From positions 12,700 to 76,699 of the forward strand of contig CAZSRK010000003.1 of the NCBI GenBank assembly GCA_964609305.1: DNA of 64,000 nt, in the 5' to 3' direction. Positions within the stretch are counted from its first letter, which is position 1. Every line of letters starts with the position of its first letter. The position numbers were made by a program, and so were the translations under genes. The notes under the pieces were generated by a model, which saw nothing but the letters and a program-made list of their open reading frames with translations, was not told where the DNA came from and ran no database searches. Below are positions 17,068 through 25,147 of the stretch, piece by piece. This stretch comes from CAKSXP01 sp964609305. GTDB lineage: Bacteria; Bacillota; Clostridia; Oscillospirales; Oscillospiraceae.

Positions 17068-18300
17068 TCAGCCGACGATCTGACCCTGGTAATCAACGGT
17101 GACGTTGGTGGTGGCAGGCTCAGCGTCAATGTCATTGGAGACGGTGATAGAGCCGTCATACATGCTGGCGACAAGGGATATATAGTCCTCCTGAGTGAAG
17201 TTGTCACCCCACTGGGTGGTCTCCATCGGGAGCTGGACATAGTTGAGCTCAGGATCCTCGCCGGAGACGAGGCCGAGAGTTTCGATCTTGCCGCCGTGCT
17301 CGGCAAAGTTGCCGGCCAGAACCTCAGAGAGCATGTAGTCCACTGTGGCGGCAAGGCCCTTCATGGCGGAAGTCACGGTCATGCCCTCGCCGTAGGAACC
17401 GTCGATGATGCCGGACTGGTCGACGTCGACGCCGATGACCTTGCCGTCGACCTTGGCAGCGGCCTCAGCCGCGGAGGTGTAGATACCGCCGCCGCAGGCA
17501 AAGACGATCTCGGTGCCCTGACTGTACCAGGTGTCCATAACGGCGGTGATGTCGGCGGAACCGAAGAACTGGCCGCCGTAGATATACTTCATGTTGACTT
17601 CGATGCCAAGCTCTGCGGCCGCGGCGTCAGCGCCCTGAACATAGCCGTAACCATAGCGGACGACAGCGGGGACAGCCATGCCGCCGAGGAAGCCAAGCTC
17701 AGTGTAGCCGAGCATGACAGCAGCGTAGCCGGCCATGTATCCGCACAGCTCCTCCTGATAGACGGCGCTGTAAGCGTTGCTGGGCAGAACGTAGTTGTCG
17801 CCCTCATTCGGGTTCAGGTCTCCCTCGCCCACGTCGAGCGCGATAAAGGTGACGTCGCTGTATACCTCTGCAGTCTCCTTTATGGTGTTGGCAAAGGCAT
17901 AGCCGGGCATCACGATGACGTTGTAGCCCTCGTCGATGGCGCTCTCGACCATGGCGATACGATCGGCGTCAGAGTCGGTGGCGGGCTTGAAGTAGCTGAA
18001 AGTGAGGCCATTGGTCTCGCAGAATGCCTGGCAGGCCTCATAGGTGGTCTGGTTGAAAGACTGGTCGGTGATGTCGCCGTAGTCAGTGATCATGGCGACA
18101 CTGATGTCGGCGGCGGGCTCATTGGACGGCTCGTTCGACGGCTCGTCCGAGGGTTCGTCAGACGGCTCTTCGGCAGGGGCCTCGGTCGCTGGAGCCTCTG
18201 TCTCGGGAGTGTCGGTCGTGGTCTGCTCAGTCTCTGACCCGCAGGCTGCAAGAGCAAAAACCATAACCATTGCAAGAAGCAAGGCAAGAATCCTTTTCAT
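17068..18300 (-). CDS. BMP-family substrate-binding lipoprotein (nucleoside importer)
   Basis: 410 residues. The signal peptide ends in the lipobox LAAC with Cys20, so the protein is lipid-anchored outside the membrane. Residues 21-66 are a Thr/Glu/Pro/Ser linker with repeated DEPS/NEPS units. The rest is a BMP/Med periplasmic fold (VAMITDYGDITDQSFNQ, VIVMPGYAF, FVACGGG-like FACGGGIYTSAAEAA). BMP proteins bind purine or pyrimidine nucleosides. ATG 18300 follows GGAGG. First gene of the operon with its own promoter at 18376-18404. The divergent uridine and thymidine kinases support a nucleoside cargo. Confidence 0.9.
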   Translation of the reverse strand: MKRILALLLAMVMVFALAACGSETEQTTTDTPETEAPATEAPAEEPSDEPSDEPSNEPSNEPAADISVAMITDYGDITDQSFNQTTYEACQAFCETNGLTFSYFKPATDSDADRIAMVESAIDEGYNVIVMPGYAFANTIKETAEVYSDVTFIALDVGEGDLNPNEGDNYVLPSNAYSAVYQEELCGYMAGYAAVMLGYTELGFLGGMAVPAVVRYGYGYVQGADAAAAELGIEVNMKYIYGGQFFGSADITAVMDTWYSQGTEIVFACGGGIYTSAAEAAAKVDGKVIGVDVDQSGIIDGSYGEGMTVTSAMKGLAATVDYMLSEVLAGNFAEHGGKIETLGLVSGEDPELNYVQLPMETTQWGDNFTQEDYISLVASMYDGSITVSNDIDAEPATTNVTVDYQGQIVG

Positions 18301-18375
18301 TACAGTTTTTCCTCCAATTCAGATGTTTTTTGGTTTTGTAATACTCACATGGACAGACTCTTCCATGTTTACGAT

Positions 18376-18404
18376 ATTGTAACACTTTGTTGGCTTTCAA
18401 TCAA
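18376..18404 (-). promoter_or_regulatory. promoter of the nucleoside ABC operon
   Basis: On the minus strand TTGATT (18404-18399), 17 bases, TACAAT (18381-18376). A small leader hairpin (ACATGGA/TCCATGT, 18347-18368) follows. No purine-riboswitch structure was recognised. Confidence 0.65.
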
Positions 18405-18558
18405 GAGCATTGGCTATGTTTCTCCGGGAATTAGAATGTTTTTTTGCAGAAAGCAGGATTTCGCGTTAAACTGCGAAAGTATCCGGAATATGACGTTTTT
18501 TGACGGATCGTTCAGCCTACGGAGGATACGATGTAAATCGGACTATACAAAGCGGAAA

Positions 18559-18587
18559 TTGCATAGTGCCGGAGTTTGTGATAAAAT
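18559..18587 (+). promoter_or_regulatory. udk-tdk promoter
   Basis: TTGCAT (18559-18564), 17 bases, TAAAAT (18582-18587) with an extended TG at 18579-18580. Transcription would begin near 18594, which rules out ATG 18589 as the udk start. Confidence 0.6.
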
Positions 18588-18621
18588 CATGTCGAAGAAG
18601 GACGGGGGAGGCGGAGAAAGC

Positions 18622-19254
18622 TTGGCGGACGTTATAACGATAGGCATCGCCGGCGGGACCGGCAGCGGGAAGACGACGATAACGCGACAGCTTCTGGACA
18701 GATTTGCCGACAATGTGAGCGTGATATACCACGACAATTATTACAAGGCCCACGACGATATGACTTATGAGGAGCGGGCGGCGCTCAACTACGACTGCCC
18801 GGATGCGTTTGATACGCCCAGGCTTGTCAGGGACCTGAAAGCTCTGCGCGCGGGGGATCCGGTGCTCTGTCCCGTATACGACTATACCGTGCACAATCGC
18901 TCCGACAGGACGATACTGATAAAACCGTCGCCTGTCGTGATTGTAGAGGGGATACTGATCCTTCAGGCCCCGCGGCTGTGCGAGCTTCTAGATATCAAGC
19001 TTTTTGTCGACACGGATGCCGACGTTCGCATACTGCGCAGGATAATGCGCGATGTGCGCGACCGCGGCAGGAGTCTGGAGTCCGTGGCAAACCAGTATCT
19101 TGAGACAGTCAAGCCCATGCACGAAATGTATGTGGAGCCGTCAAAGCGCATGGCGGACATCATCATTCCGGAGGGCGGACACAACCTGGTCGCGATGGAC
19201 ATGCTTATACAGCACATCAACGCGCATGTTAGCGGAGGGGAGCAAAATGGCTAA
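18622..19254 (+). CDS. udk: uridine kinase
   Basis: 210 residues, the normal Udk length. The P-loop is IAGGTGSGKTT near the N-terminus; the uridine-binding region YHDNYYKAHDDMTYEERAAL and NYDCPDAFD follow, then PVYDYTVHNRS and the late RRIMRDVRDRGRS lid. It phosphorylates uridine and cytidine for pyrimidine salvage in the cytoplasm. TTG 18622 is preferred: GGGGGAGG and GGAG lie 5-9 bases upstream, and the promoter points to transcription starting after ATG 18589. It overlaps tdk by eight bases and is divergent from the nucleoside importer, making a compact uptake and salvage locus. Confidence 0.92.
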   Translation: MADVITIGIAGGTGSGKTTITRQLLDRFADNVSVIYHDNYYKAHDDMTYEERAALNYDCPDAFDTPRLVRDLKALRAGDPVLCPVYDYTVHNRSDRTILIKPSPVVIVEGILILQAPRLCELLDIKLFVDTDADVRILRRIMRDVRDRGRSLESVANQYLETVKPMHEMYVEPSKRMADIIIPEGGHNLVAMDMLIQHINAHVSGGEQNG

Positions 19255-19831
19255 ATTATACTTCAAGTACGGAGCAATGGGCTCGTCAAAATCGGCCCAG
19301 GCGCTTATAACCCAGTTCAATTATGAAGAGCTGGGCATGCGCGTATGGCTGATAAAGCCGAGTGTAGACGACCGTGACGGAGCAAGGATCGTAAAAAGCC
19401 GCGTCGGACTCGAGCGGGAGGCGGAGGTCATCTTTCCCGGCGACAGTATCACTGAAAGGTATGAGGCGGCGGGCGAGTGCGACGTTATAATTGCGGATGA
19501 GGCGCAGTTTTTGACGCCGGAGCAGATAGACGAGCTGCGAGAGCTCGTCGACGACAGGGATCTGCCGGTGCTCTGCTTCGGTCTGCGCACGGATTTTCTG
19601 ACGCATACTTTCCCCGGCTCCAAGAGGCTTCTGGAGCTGGCCGACTCCATAACAGAGATAAAGACCGTATGCGCCTGCGGAGCCAAGGCGACGGTCAATG
19701 CGCGCATCGACGAAAACGGAAGGATACTTACCGAGGGGGACCAGGTCTTTCTTGGCGGCAACGACAGCTATAAGGCGATGTGCCACAAATGCTGGCGCCG
19801 CATGATAAAAGAGCAGAGCGCAGCTGTATGA
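19247..19831 (+). CDS. tdk: thymidine kinase (type II)
   Basis: 194 residues. Motifs: KYGAMGSSKSAQAL (P-loop with Ser-Lys-Ser), DVIIADEAQFL (Walker B/DEAQFL), FGLRTDFLTHTFPGSKRLLELAD (the lasso-proximal segment, FGLRxDF) and zinc cysteines CACGAKA and CHKC. It phosphorylates thymidine and deoxyuridine. ATG 19247 lies inside the udk end, just after GGAGGGGAG, so the two kinases are coupled. The transcript ends at the terminator 19843-19877. Confidence 0.93.
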   Translation: MAKLYFKYGAMGSSKSAQALITQFNYEELGMRVWLIKPSVDDRDGARIVKSRVGLEREAEVIFPGDSITERYEAAGECDVIIADEAQFLTPEQIDELRELVDDRDLPVLCFGLRTDFLTHTFPGSKRLLELADSITEIKTVCACGAKATVNARIDENGRILTEGDQVFLGGNDSYKAMCHKCWRRMIKEQSAAV

Positions 19832-19842
19832 ACGCAGAATAT

Positions 19843-19877
19843 AAAAAGAGCCCCTGCCGCCGGCAGGGGCTCTTTTT
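19843..19877. terminator. strong bidirectional intrinsic terminator
   Basis: AAAAAGAGCCCCTGCCG and CGGCAGGGGCTCTTTTT form a 16-17 pair stem with T-tracts on both strands, between the convergent tdk and carboxypeptidase genes. Confidence 0.92.
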
Positions 19878-19898
19878 ATTACAGCTATAAATTTAAGG

Positions 19899-21578
19899 TT
19901 ACAGGAGCGAGGAGAGGACCTTGACGCTCTCGGCGCGCGTTATATTCGAGCGCGGCCGGAAAGAGCCGTCCTCGTATCCGGAGAGGATCCCGGCCTGTGC
20001 CAGCGCTTCCACCGCGGAGGAGGCCCAGTCGGCTACATCGGTGCTGTCGGTGAAATGCGTCTGCGTACCGTCGGACTCAAGCTCCAGCAGGTCTGCGATT
20101 ATAACGGCAGCCTCCTGCCTTGTTATCTGGCTGTCTGGCCGGAAAGAGCCGTCCTCATAGCCGTTTATCACACCGGCGGCAGCCAGCGCGAGTATTTCGT
20201 TTTCAGCCCAGTGCCCTGCGATATCGCTAAAGACAGCCTCGGTACTCCCCGGTGCGGTAAGGCCGCATATCCTGGCGGCGATCACGGCAAACTCTGCCCT
20301 TGTTATGGAGTTGTTGGGCCGGAAAGTACCGTCGTCATAGCCGGAAAGCAGCCCGGCTTCGGAAAAAGCATTTATCTGCGACTCGGCCCAGTGCCCTGCA
20401 ATGTCGCGGAAGGAGGGAGGCTCCGCGTCAGAGACAGCCAGCGTCTGCGTGAACTGCCGCACCGTGCCGTCGGCACAGGAAAACGACAGAGACAGCTCCG
20501 CGCTCTCGGCGCCAATGTATGACTCGTCAAGATTCACAACGGACGAAAGGACCGTACCGTTTTGAACTGTCTGGTTAAAAGTGCCTATTGTCTGCCCATC
20601 CAGAGAGAGAGTAAAGGTACCGGAAAACGGCGTTGAAACGCCGGAAAACACCGCCGAGACCGTGACATCGCCGCCGACACGCAGTTCGCCCGAGCTTGAG
20701 AGAGTGACCTGGGCCGAGGCTTTGGCTTCGTCGCGCAGAGCTATCTGCTCAAAGCCGTAGTCGAGCAGTTTCTGCGAATCGGTGTGCCTTGTCACGGTGC
20801 TGGAAGAGTTCATAACGACCGTTATCACGCGCCTCCCATTGCGCACGGCTGTGGCCGAAAGGCAGTAGCCGGAGGCGGTGATGGTGCCGGTCTTAAAGCC
20901 GTCTGCACCCTCATAGTAATAGGTGGATAGCAGCTTGTTGGTGTTGGAATAGGTAACTCCGTTATACTGCACGGAGGTCAGCGAGGTGTAGTTTAGGATA
21001 TCCGGATACTCACGGATAAAGGTGCTTATCAGCAGTGCGACGGAGCGTGCCGTTACGTAATGTACTCTGGCTCCGTGGCAGTTTTCATAGTTTGCGTCTA
21101 TACCCAGTTCGTCAGCCGTCTGATTCATACGCGCGACGAATTCGGCCTCTGAACCGCTTATGTTCTCCGCCGCAACTATGCAGCAGGCGCTGGCGCTAGG
21201 CACCATGATAAGCCCGAGAAGCTCCCCGACAGTTATGGTGCTGCCGTAGAGGGGCACGGCAGTGGGATAGCTGCTGTCATAAGAGATGCTTCTTGCATTA
21301 TCGCTTATGTAAAATTCGGTGTCCTTGGTTATGTTTCCGGCGGCCAGCTCCCGATAGATTATGTACGCCGTCATTATCTTCGTCATGCTCGCCGGCACTC
21401 GCATCGTGTCGGCGTCCTTTGTGTAAAGGAACTCACCAGTGTCATAATCCAGGACCACGGCGGCGGAGGCAGTTACCGACGGCTCGCCCACAGCCAGTGC
21501 GGGCACTGACAGCGAAGCGAGAAGTACGATACTGAGAAGCGCGGCCCACGCCCTTGTTTTTATCCTATGTGATCTCAT
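19899..21578 (-). CDS. SLH-anchored D-alanyl-D-alanine carboxypeptidase
   Basis: 559 residues. A signal peptide (1-30, ending ALAV) leads to an S11 peptidase domain. The nucleophile motif SMTK (S64, K67) and KTG (229-231) are present. The SxN motif reads S-A-S (128-130) instead of S-x-N, which may alter activity. A beta-rich linker domain follows, then three SLH modules of about 60 residues (each with ITRAE or ITRQE and GYxDGxFRP) that bind pyruvylated cell-wall polymer. The enzyme trims peptidoglycan pentapeptides outside the cell and is held to the wall. Start at ATG 21578, after AAAGGA; the longer frame upstream lacks support. Confidence 0.92.
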   Translation of the reverse strand: MRSHRIKTRAWAALLSIVLLASLSVPALAVGEPSVTASAAVVLDYDTGEFLYTKDADTMRVPASMTKIMTAYIIYRELAAGNITKDTEFYISDNARSISYDSSYPTAVPLYGSTITVGELLGLIMVPSASACCIVAAENISGSEAEFVARMNQTADELGIDANYENCHGARVHYVTARSVALLISTFIREYPDILNYTSLTSVQYNGVTYSNTNKLLSTYYYEGADGFKTGTITASGYCLSATAVRNGRRVITVVMNSSSTVTRHTDSQKLLDYGFEQIALRDEAKASAQVTLSSSGELRVGGDVTVSAVFSGVSTPFSGTFTLSLDGQTIGTFNQTVQNGTVLSSVVNLDESYIGAESAELSLSFSCADGTVRQFTQTLAVSDAEPPSFRDIAGHWAESQINAFSEAGLLSGYDDGTFRPNNSITRAEFAVIAARICGLTAPGSTEAVFSDIAGHWAENEILALAAAGVINGYEDGSFRPDSQITRQEAAVIIADLLELESDGTQTHFTDSTDVADWASSAVEALAQAGILSGYEDGSFRPRSNITRAESVKVLSSLL

Positions 21579-21724
21579 GTCATGTTTTTTCCTTTCCCGC
21601 TTCCGCTTTCCGTCATGCGTCGGCGATGATTTGTTATGTTTATAATAATAGCACGTCATGGATATCAATTCAAGATGTTACTGTATTGTGGAAAAAAATA
21701 AAGCCCGTCCCGTACGGAGAGGCT

Positions 21725-21752
21725 TTGCAACCTCAACGCGCCGTGCTATAAT
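21725..21752 (+). promoter_or_regulatory. promoter of the alpha/beta hydrolase gene
   Basis: TTGCAA (21725-21730), 16 bases, TATAAT (21747-21752) with an extended TG (21744-21745). Confidence 0.65.
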
Positions 21753-21791
21753 GAAGCGGAAATACAGCCGCGGCCGGAAAGGAGATCGGAT

Positions 21792-22635
21792 ATGAAGAGA
21801 CGGACAGAGCCTCTGGACATGTCCCCTGTGGAGCTTCGCGATAGCACGCAGCCCGGCGGGCTTGAGCACAACAGACGGATGATAGCTGAGAGCAACCTGC
21901 CGGACGGAAAGCTTCCGGAGGGGATCAGCATCGAGTGGGAGGTGTCTGGCGGCGTGCGCACGGCGCATATGATAAAGGATGGCTCGCACAGAGGAAAGGC
22001 TGTTTTCCATATTCACGGGGGCGCTTGGACAATGGGCGTGCCCTGTACCGGGCAGAGGGCCTTTGTTGAGCTCATGGATGAGGTAAATGTCGATATTTAT
22101 TCCGTGGATTATCGTCTTGCCCCTGAGCATCCTTATCCGGCCGCGCTGGAAGACTGCATATCTGTATATAAGTCATTGCTCGAAAAGGGATATAGTTCGG
22201 ATAATATTGTCGCCGTAGGAGAGTCAGCGGGCGGAAATCTCTGCCTTGCAATGACGCTGTATCTGAAGGACAACGGGCTGCCGCTGCCGGGAGGGCTGGT
22301 TTTGATTTCCCCTGTGGCTGAGGTGCGCTCCCCGCCGCAGGGCGAGGCTGCCATGTACGTTGGCTCCGCCGACTGCGGGCATCCCTATATCTCGCCCGTC
22401 AACGGGGATTTTCACGGCTTCCCGCCTGTGCTCCTGCAATTTGGGGGCAGCGAGTTCCTTCAAGCGCGATGGGGCGGAGCTTTGCTTTAAGCTCATGCGC
22501 GCAGGCGTCGATACGCTGGCGCATGCCAGGGAGTTCATGCCGCATGTATTCGTGCTGATGCAGAGCGCTGTGCCGGAGGCAGAACCTGCCCGGCGCGAGA
22601 TAGAGGGATTTGTAAAGAGGATACTTGAGATATAA
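21792..22635 (+). pseudogene. alpha/beta hydrolase (HSL/esterase type), frameshifted
   Basis: The first frame (ATG 21792 after AAAGGAGA) gives FHIHGGAWTMG (oxyanion HGGAW), VDYRLAPEHPYPAALED and the nucleophile GESAGGN, then PPVLLQFGGSEFL, and stops at 22490. The family's C-terminus continues in the next frame (KRDGAELCFKLMRAG ... MPHVF with the catalytic His) to 22635. One extra base near 22461, in TTCCTTCAAG, accounts for the switch. The repaired protein would be about 280 residues, like bacterial hormone-sensitive-lipase esterases and acetyl hydrolases. It still has a good promoter and ribosome site, so this is either a recent inactivation or a sequencing error. Confidence 0.8.
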
Positions 22636-22648
22636 AATATATAAAAAT

Positions 22649-22677
22649 ACGGCGCGGAACATGGCATTCCGCGCCGT
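22649..22677. terminator. bidirectional terminator
   Basis: ACGGCGCGGAA and TTCCGCGCCGT form an 11-pair stem with a seven-base loop between the convergent hydrolase and beta-helix genes. Confidence 0.75.
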
Positions 22678-22697
22678 TATCATAATTATTCGGGTAC

Positions 22698-24506
22698 TCA
22701 GCAGACCTCGAGAACTATCTTGCCCGAGTATTCGCCGGCGGCGAGCTCGACGGGCTTTCCGTCGACGGTGACGGAGAGCTTTTTACCCTCAGGCGCTTTG
22801 ACAAGCGCACCCTGGGCAAGCTTCAGGCCGGTGATATAGCTGGTTCCGGTGACGGTCCAGACGCTGGCGGAGTCGAGATCGACAATGACGCCGTTGTTGA
22901 CAGTCGGGGCTGCCCACTGGCGGATATTCGACAGCTCAAGACGGTTGTCCTCGCGAATCACGGTCAGGCCGTCGCGATATGCCTGTTTTGCCGAGGAGAT
23001 GATGCCCTCGATCTTCGTATCCCTGAGCGTGAGGGCGAGGTTCTTAGGGCCTCGGTTGTCGTCCCTTTCGGCCGGCATGGAATCCGGTATCTGCGACATG
23101 GGCCGAGGGGGAAGATAGCCGACGACTGTGTCGTGGAAGTATCCCATTCCTCCGTTCGGACAGGCGTCCGTCGGCCGCAGGCTGGTCGTGGAGTTGAAGA
23201 TATCTCCCTTGAGCTCGCAGCGGCTGATGTTCAGGTAGATGTCGTTGGCGTCGGGTTTGGACAGCTCACGTCCCTCGACATACTTGTCCTCCACGCCTAC
23301 GGGAACGTAAAACTCGCTCATGGCCATGCCGCCCTCGTCGGAGTCCATAAGCTGCAGAATGACGTTGTTGCCGGCCTTCATCGTGGTGTTTTCAACGTTG
23401 ATGGTCGTGGCGGAGCCCTTGACGACAAGGCTGGACTTGCCGGTGTCGAAGTCGGAGTCCTTTATGTCGAAAATGCTGTGGTCGTCGCTCGCTACAAGGG
23501 AGCCAAAGCGCCGTCCGCGTATCTTGCTGCCGCTGATGATGGCGTGGCCCTTGCCCTCCATACCCATGAGGAATATCGGGTAGCCGTTCACGTCCACAGT
23601 GGAGTTTTCGATGGTTATATCGTTGTCGCCAATGCAGAATGTACCGTAGCCGTGTGCGCGCGGGCCGGTAAGCTCCAGCCGGCTGTTCTTAATGAACATG
23701 TGCACGCCCTCGTCCGAGCCGTCGATGGAGCAGACGCCCCAGCCGTTGGTTATCATGTCGCAGTTATCATATGTAACCGTTGCATTGTCGCACAGCTGAG
23801 CCAGTCGGTTTGTGCCGGCAAAGCCGACCTGCCAGGAGAAGCTGCCGAGCCAGTGGCTGTCGGGGCTGAGGTTTATAAGGCGGCTGTTGCGCACGGTGAC
23901 GTCGCTGTCGCCGCCGGCATGGACTGCGCAGCGGGTCACGCCGGAGAAATTGAACTCGCAGTTATCGACCTCGACCTTCGACTTGCCCACAGCTGTCACG
24001 CCGCAGCCGACGCCGAGGAAGTCGTTATCCGAAAAACCCTCAAAGTCGAAGCGGCAGTTTGTAACTTTGTATTCCGAGTCGGCGACGACGACGCCGTTGA
24101 AACTGCCCTCGGAGGTTCCGACATACAGTCCGTCGGCGCAGGTGTCGCTGACCGTGCCGTCCTGAGCGATGGCGGACACGCTCTTTCCGGCGGAGACCTT
24201 GCCGTTTTCAACGACAACAGCCGCGCCGACCGTACGGGAAATCTGGTTTGCCATCATCAGTCCGCCGGGGGGCAGCGCATAGTCGTCCGTAACACTGAGA
24301 ACCACGTCGCCCTTATATGTGCCCTTTTCAATGGGCTTTCCGATTCCGTTGACAGTCAGTGTAAGGTGCTTGCCCTCGGGCGCGCAAAGCCGCGCGTTTT
24401 CGCAGATTATAAGCTCATCAAAATGCAATGTCTCCTCTACCAGCCAGGTGCTCTGGTAAACAAGAGTGCTGTAACCTGTCGGCTTGAGAATTTTGGTCTT
24501 GTACAT
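22698..24506 (-). CDS. right-handed beta-helix protein of unknown function
   Basis: 602 residues, family not recognised. The middle 450 residues read as a right-handed parallel beta-helix: many short strands with N-x-x ladder and turns such as VTNCRF, VDNCEFNF, VRNSRLI, IENSTVDVNG, IKNSRLEL, IKDSDFDT. The two ends carry a similar module: APEGKHLTLTVNG with GTYKGDVVL at residues 40-70, and APEGKKLSVTVDG with GEYSGKIVLEV at the extreme C-terminus, as if capping the helix. There is no signal peptide or membrane segment. It has its own promoter (24545-24573) and GGAGG before ATG 24506. Beta-helix proteins often bind or cleave polysaccharides; no catalytic site is evident here. Confidence 0.7.
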   Translation of the reverse strand: MYKTKILKPTGYSTLVYQSTWLVEETLHFDELIICENARLCAPEGKHLTLTVNGIGKPIEKGTYKGDVVLSVTDDYALPPGGLMMANQISRTVGAAVVVENGKVSAGKSVSAIAQDGTVSDTCADGLYVGTSEGSFNGVVVADSEYKVTNCRFDFEGFSDNDFLGVGCGVTAVGKSKVEVDNCEFNFSGVTRCAVHAGGDSDVTVRNSRLINLSPDSHWLGSFSWQVGFAGTNRLAQLCDNATVTYDNCDMITNGWGVCSIDGSDEGVHMFIKNSRLELTGPRAHGYGTFCIGDNDITIENSTVDVNGYPIFLMGMEGKGHAIISGSKIRGRRFGSLVASDDHSIFDIKDSDFDTGKSSLVVKGSATTINVENTTMKAGNNVILQLMDSDEGGMAMSEFYVPVGVEDKYVEGRELSKPDANDIYLNISRCELKGDIFNSTTSLRPTDACPNGGMGYFHDTVVGYLPPRPMSQIPDSMPAERDDNRGPKNLALTLRDTKIEGIISSAKQAYRDGLTVIREDNRLELSNIRQWAAPTVNNGVIVDLDSASVWTVTGTSYITGLKLAQGALVKAPEGKKLSVTVDGKPVELAAGEYSGKIVLEVC

Positions 24507-24544
24507 TTGCTTCCCTCCAATTCATATATTATATTGATATTGGA

Positions 24545-24573
24545 ATTTTACCTTAGTTTTCCGACACTTTCAA
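24545..24573 (-). promoter_or_regulatory. promoter of the beta-helix gene
   Basis: On the minus strand TTGAAA (24573-24568), 17 bases, TAAAAT (24550-24545). A perfect ten-base palindrome TGACCGGTCA (24588-24597) lies just upstream and could bind a regulator. Confidence 0.6.
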
Positions 24574-24667
24574 GCATGTTAGCTTTGTGACCGGTCATAT
24601 TGACAGGTTATTGCGTGATTTGCACAACAGGCGGCGGCGTTGACTGCCGCTTTGCGCAATAACAGAG

Positions 24668-24698
24668 AAAACGCAGCAGGTCCACGCCGCTGCGTTTT
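24668..24698. terminator. terminator after spoIIID
   Basis: AAAACGCAGC and GCTGCGTTTT, with an 11-base loop, lie 13 bases past the spoIIID stop on the minus strand. Confidence 0.65.
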
Positions 24699-24710
24699 TT
24701 GTGCGGAGGC

Positions 24711-24959
24711 TTACAGCCCCTTATATTTCCTCCGGGTCGCCGCCCCGCCGCGAAGGTGCCGCTCGGCCTTGTTCGTCTCCAGCACCTGCCTTACCTGCGT
24801 GTACAGCGTCCCGTCTATCGTTCGAAGTCTATCCGTCATATCCTTATGTACAGTGCTTTTGCTTACGCCGTATTTTTTTGCGGCTGCGCGGACGGTGGTT
24901 TTGTTCTCTATGATGTATTCCGCCAGCTCAATGGCGCGCCGTTCGATATCGGTTTTCAA
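24711..24959 (-). CDS. spoIIID: sporulation transcriptional regulator SpoIIID
   Basis: 82 residues. A compact helix-turn-helix protein with the diagnostic run TVRAAAKKYGVSKSTVHKDM followed by TDRL and a basic C-terminal helix ending in RHLRGG and KYKGL. SpoIIID is a mother-cell regulator that acts with sigma-E during sporulation. TTG 24959 gives the family N-terminus (MKTDIERRAIELAEYII) and sits seven bases after TTTGGAG; ATG 24977 and GTG 24968/24965 are alternatives with poorer spacing. It is a monocistronic unit here; its presence shows that the organism is an endospore former. Confidence 0.93.
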   Translation of the reverse strand: MKTDIERRAIELAEYIIENKTTVRAAAKKYGVSKSTVHKDMTDRLRTIDGTLYTQVRQVLETNKAERHLRGGAATRRKYKGL

Positions 24960-25147
24960 ATGCACCACTCCAAACATAATTCTGTTTGAATATATGCATG
25001 CATGACCCGACAATATGTTTTGAGATCACTAAGTGAGAAAAAACGCCCTCCAGCAAAAGGACGTTTTTATCGCCGTATCAGAATGTAAAAAAGGCTCATC
25101 GCGTGTTTTCCCTCTGAAAGCAGTTCATGCTTTCTCTGACAGCCCGG

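Noticed and set aside
16999..18237. Long plus-strand open frame opposite the BMP lipoprotein
   Set aside because: The opposite strand encodes a clear signal peptide, lipobox and BMP domain; no motifs or ribosome site here.
18301..18588. Purine riboswitch before the nucleoside importer
   Set aside because: Only one short leader hairpin was found and no conserved loop pair.
23133..24590. Long plus-strand open frame of about 485 codons
   Set aside because: Antisense to the beta-helix gene, which has a promoter, ribosome site and coherent repeats; the frame stays open through G+C bias.
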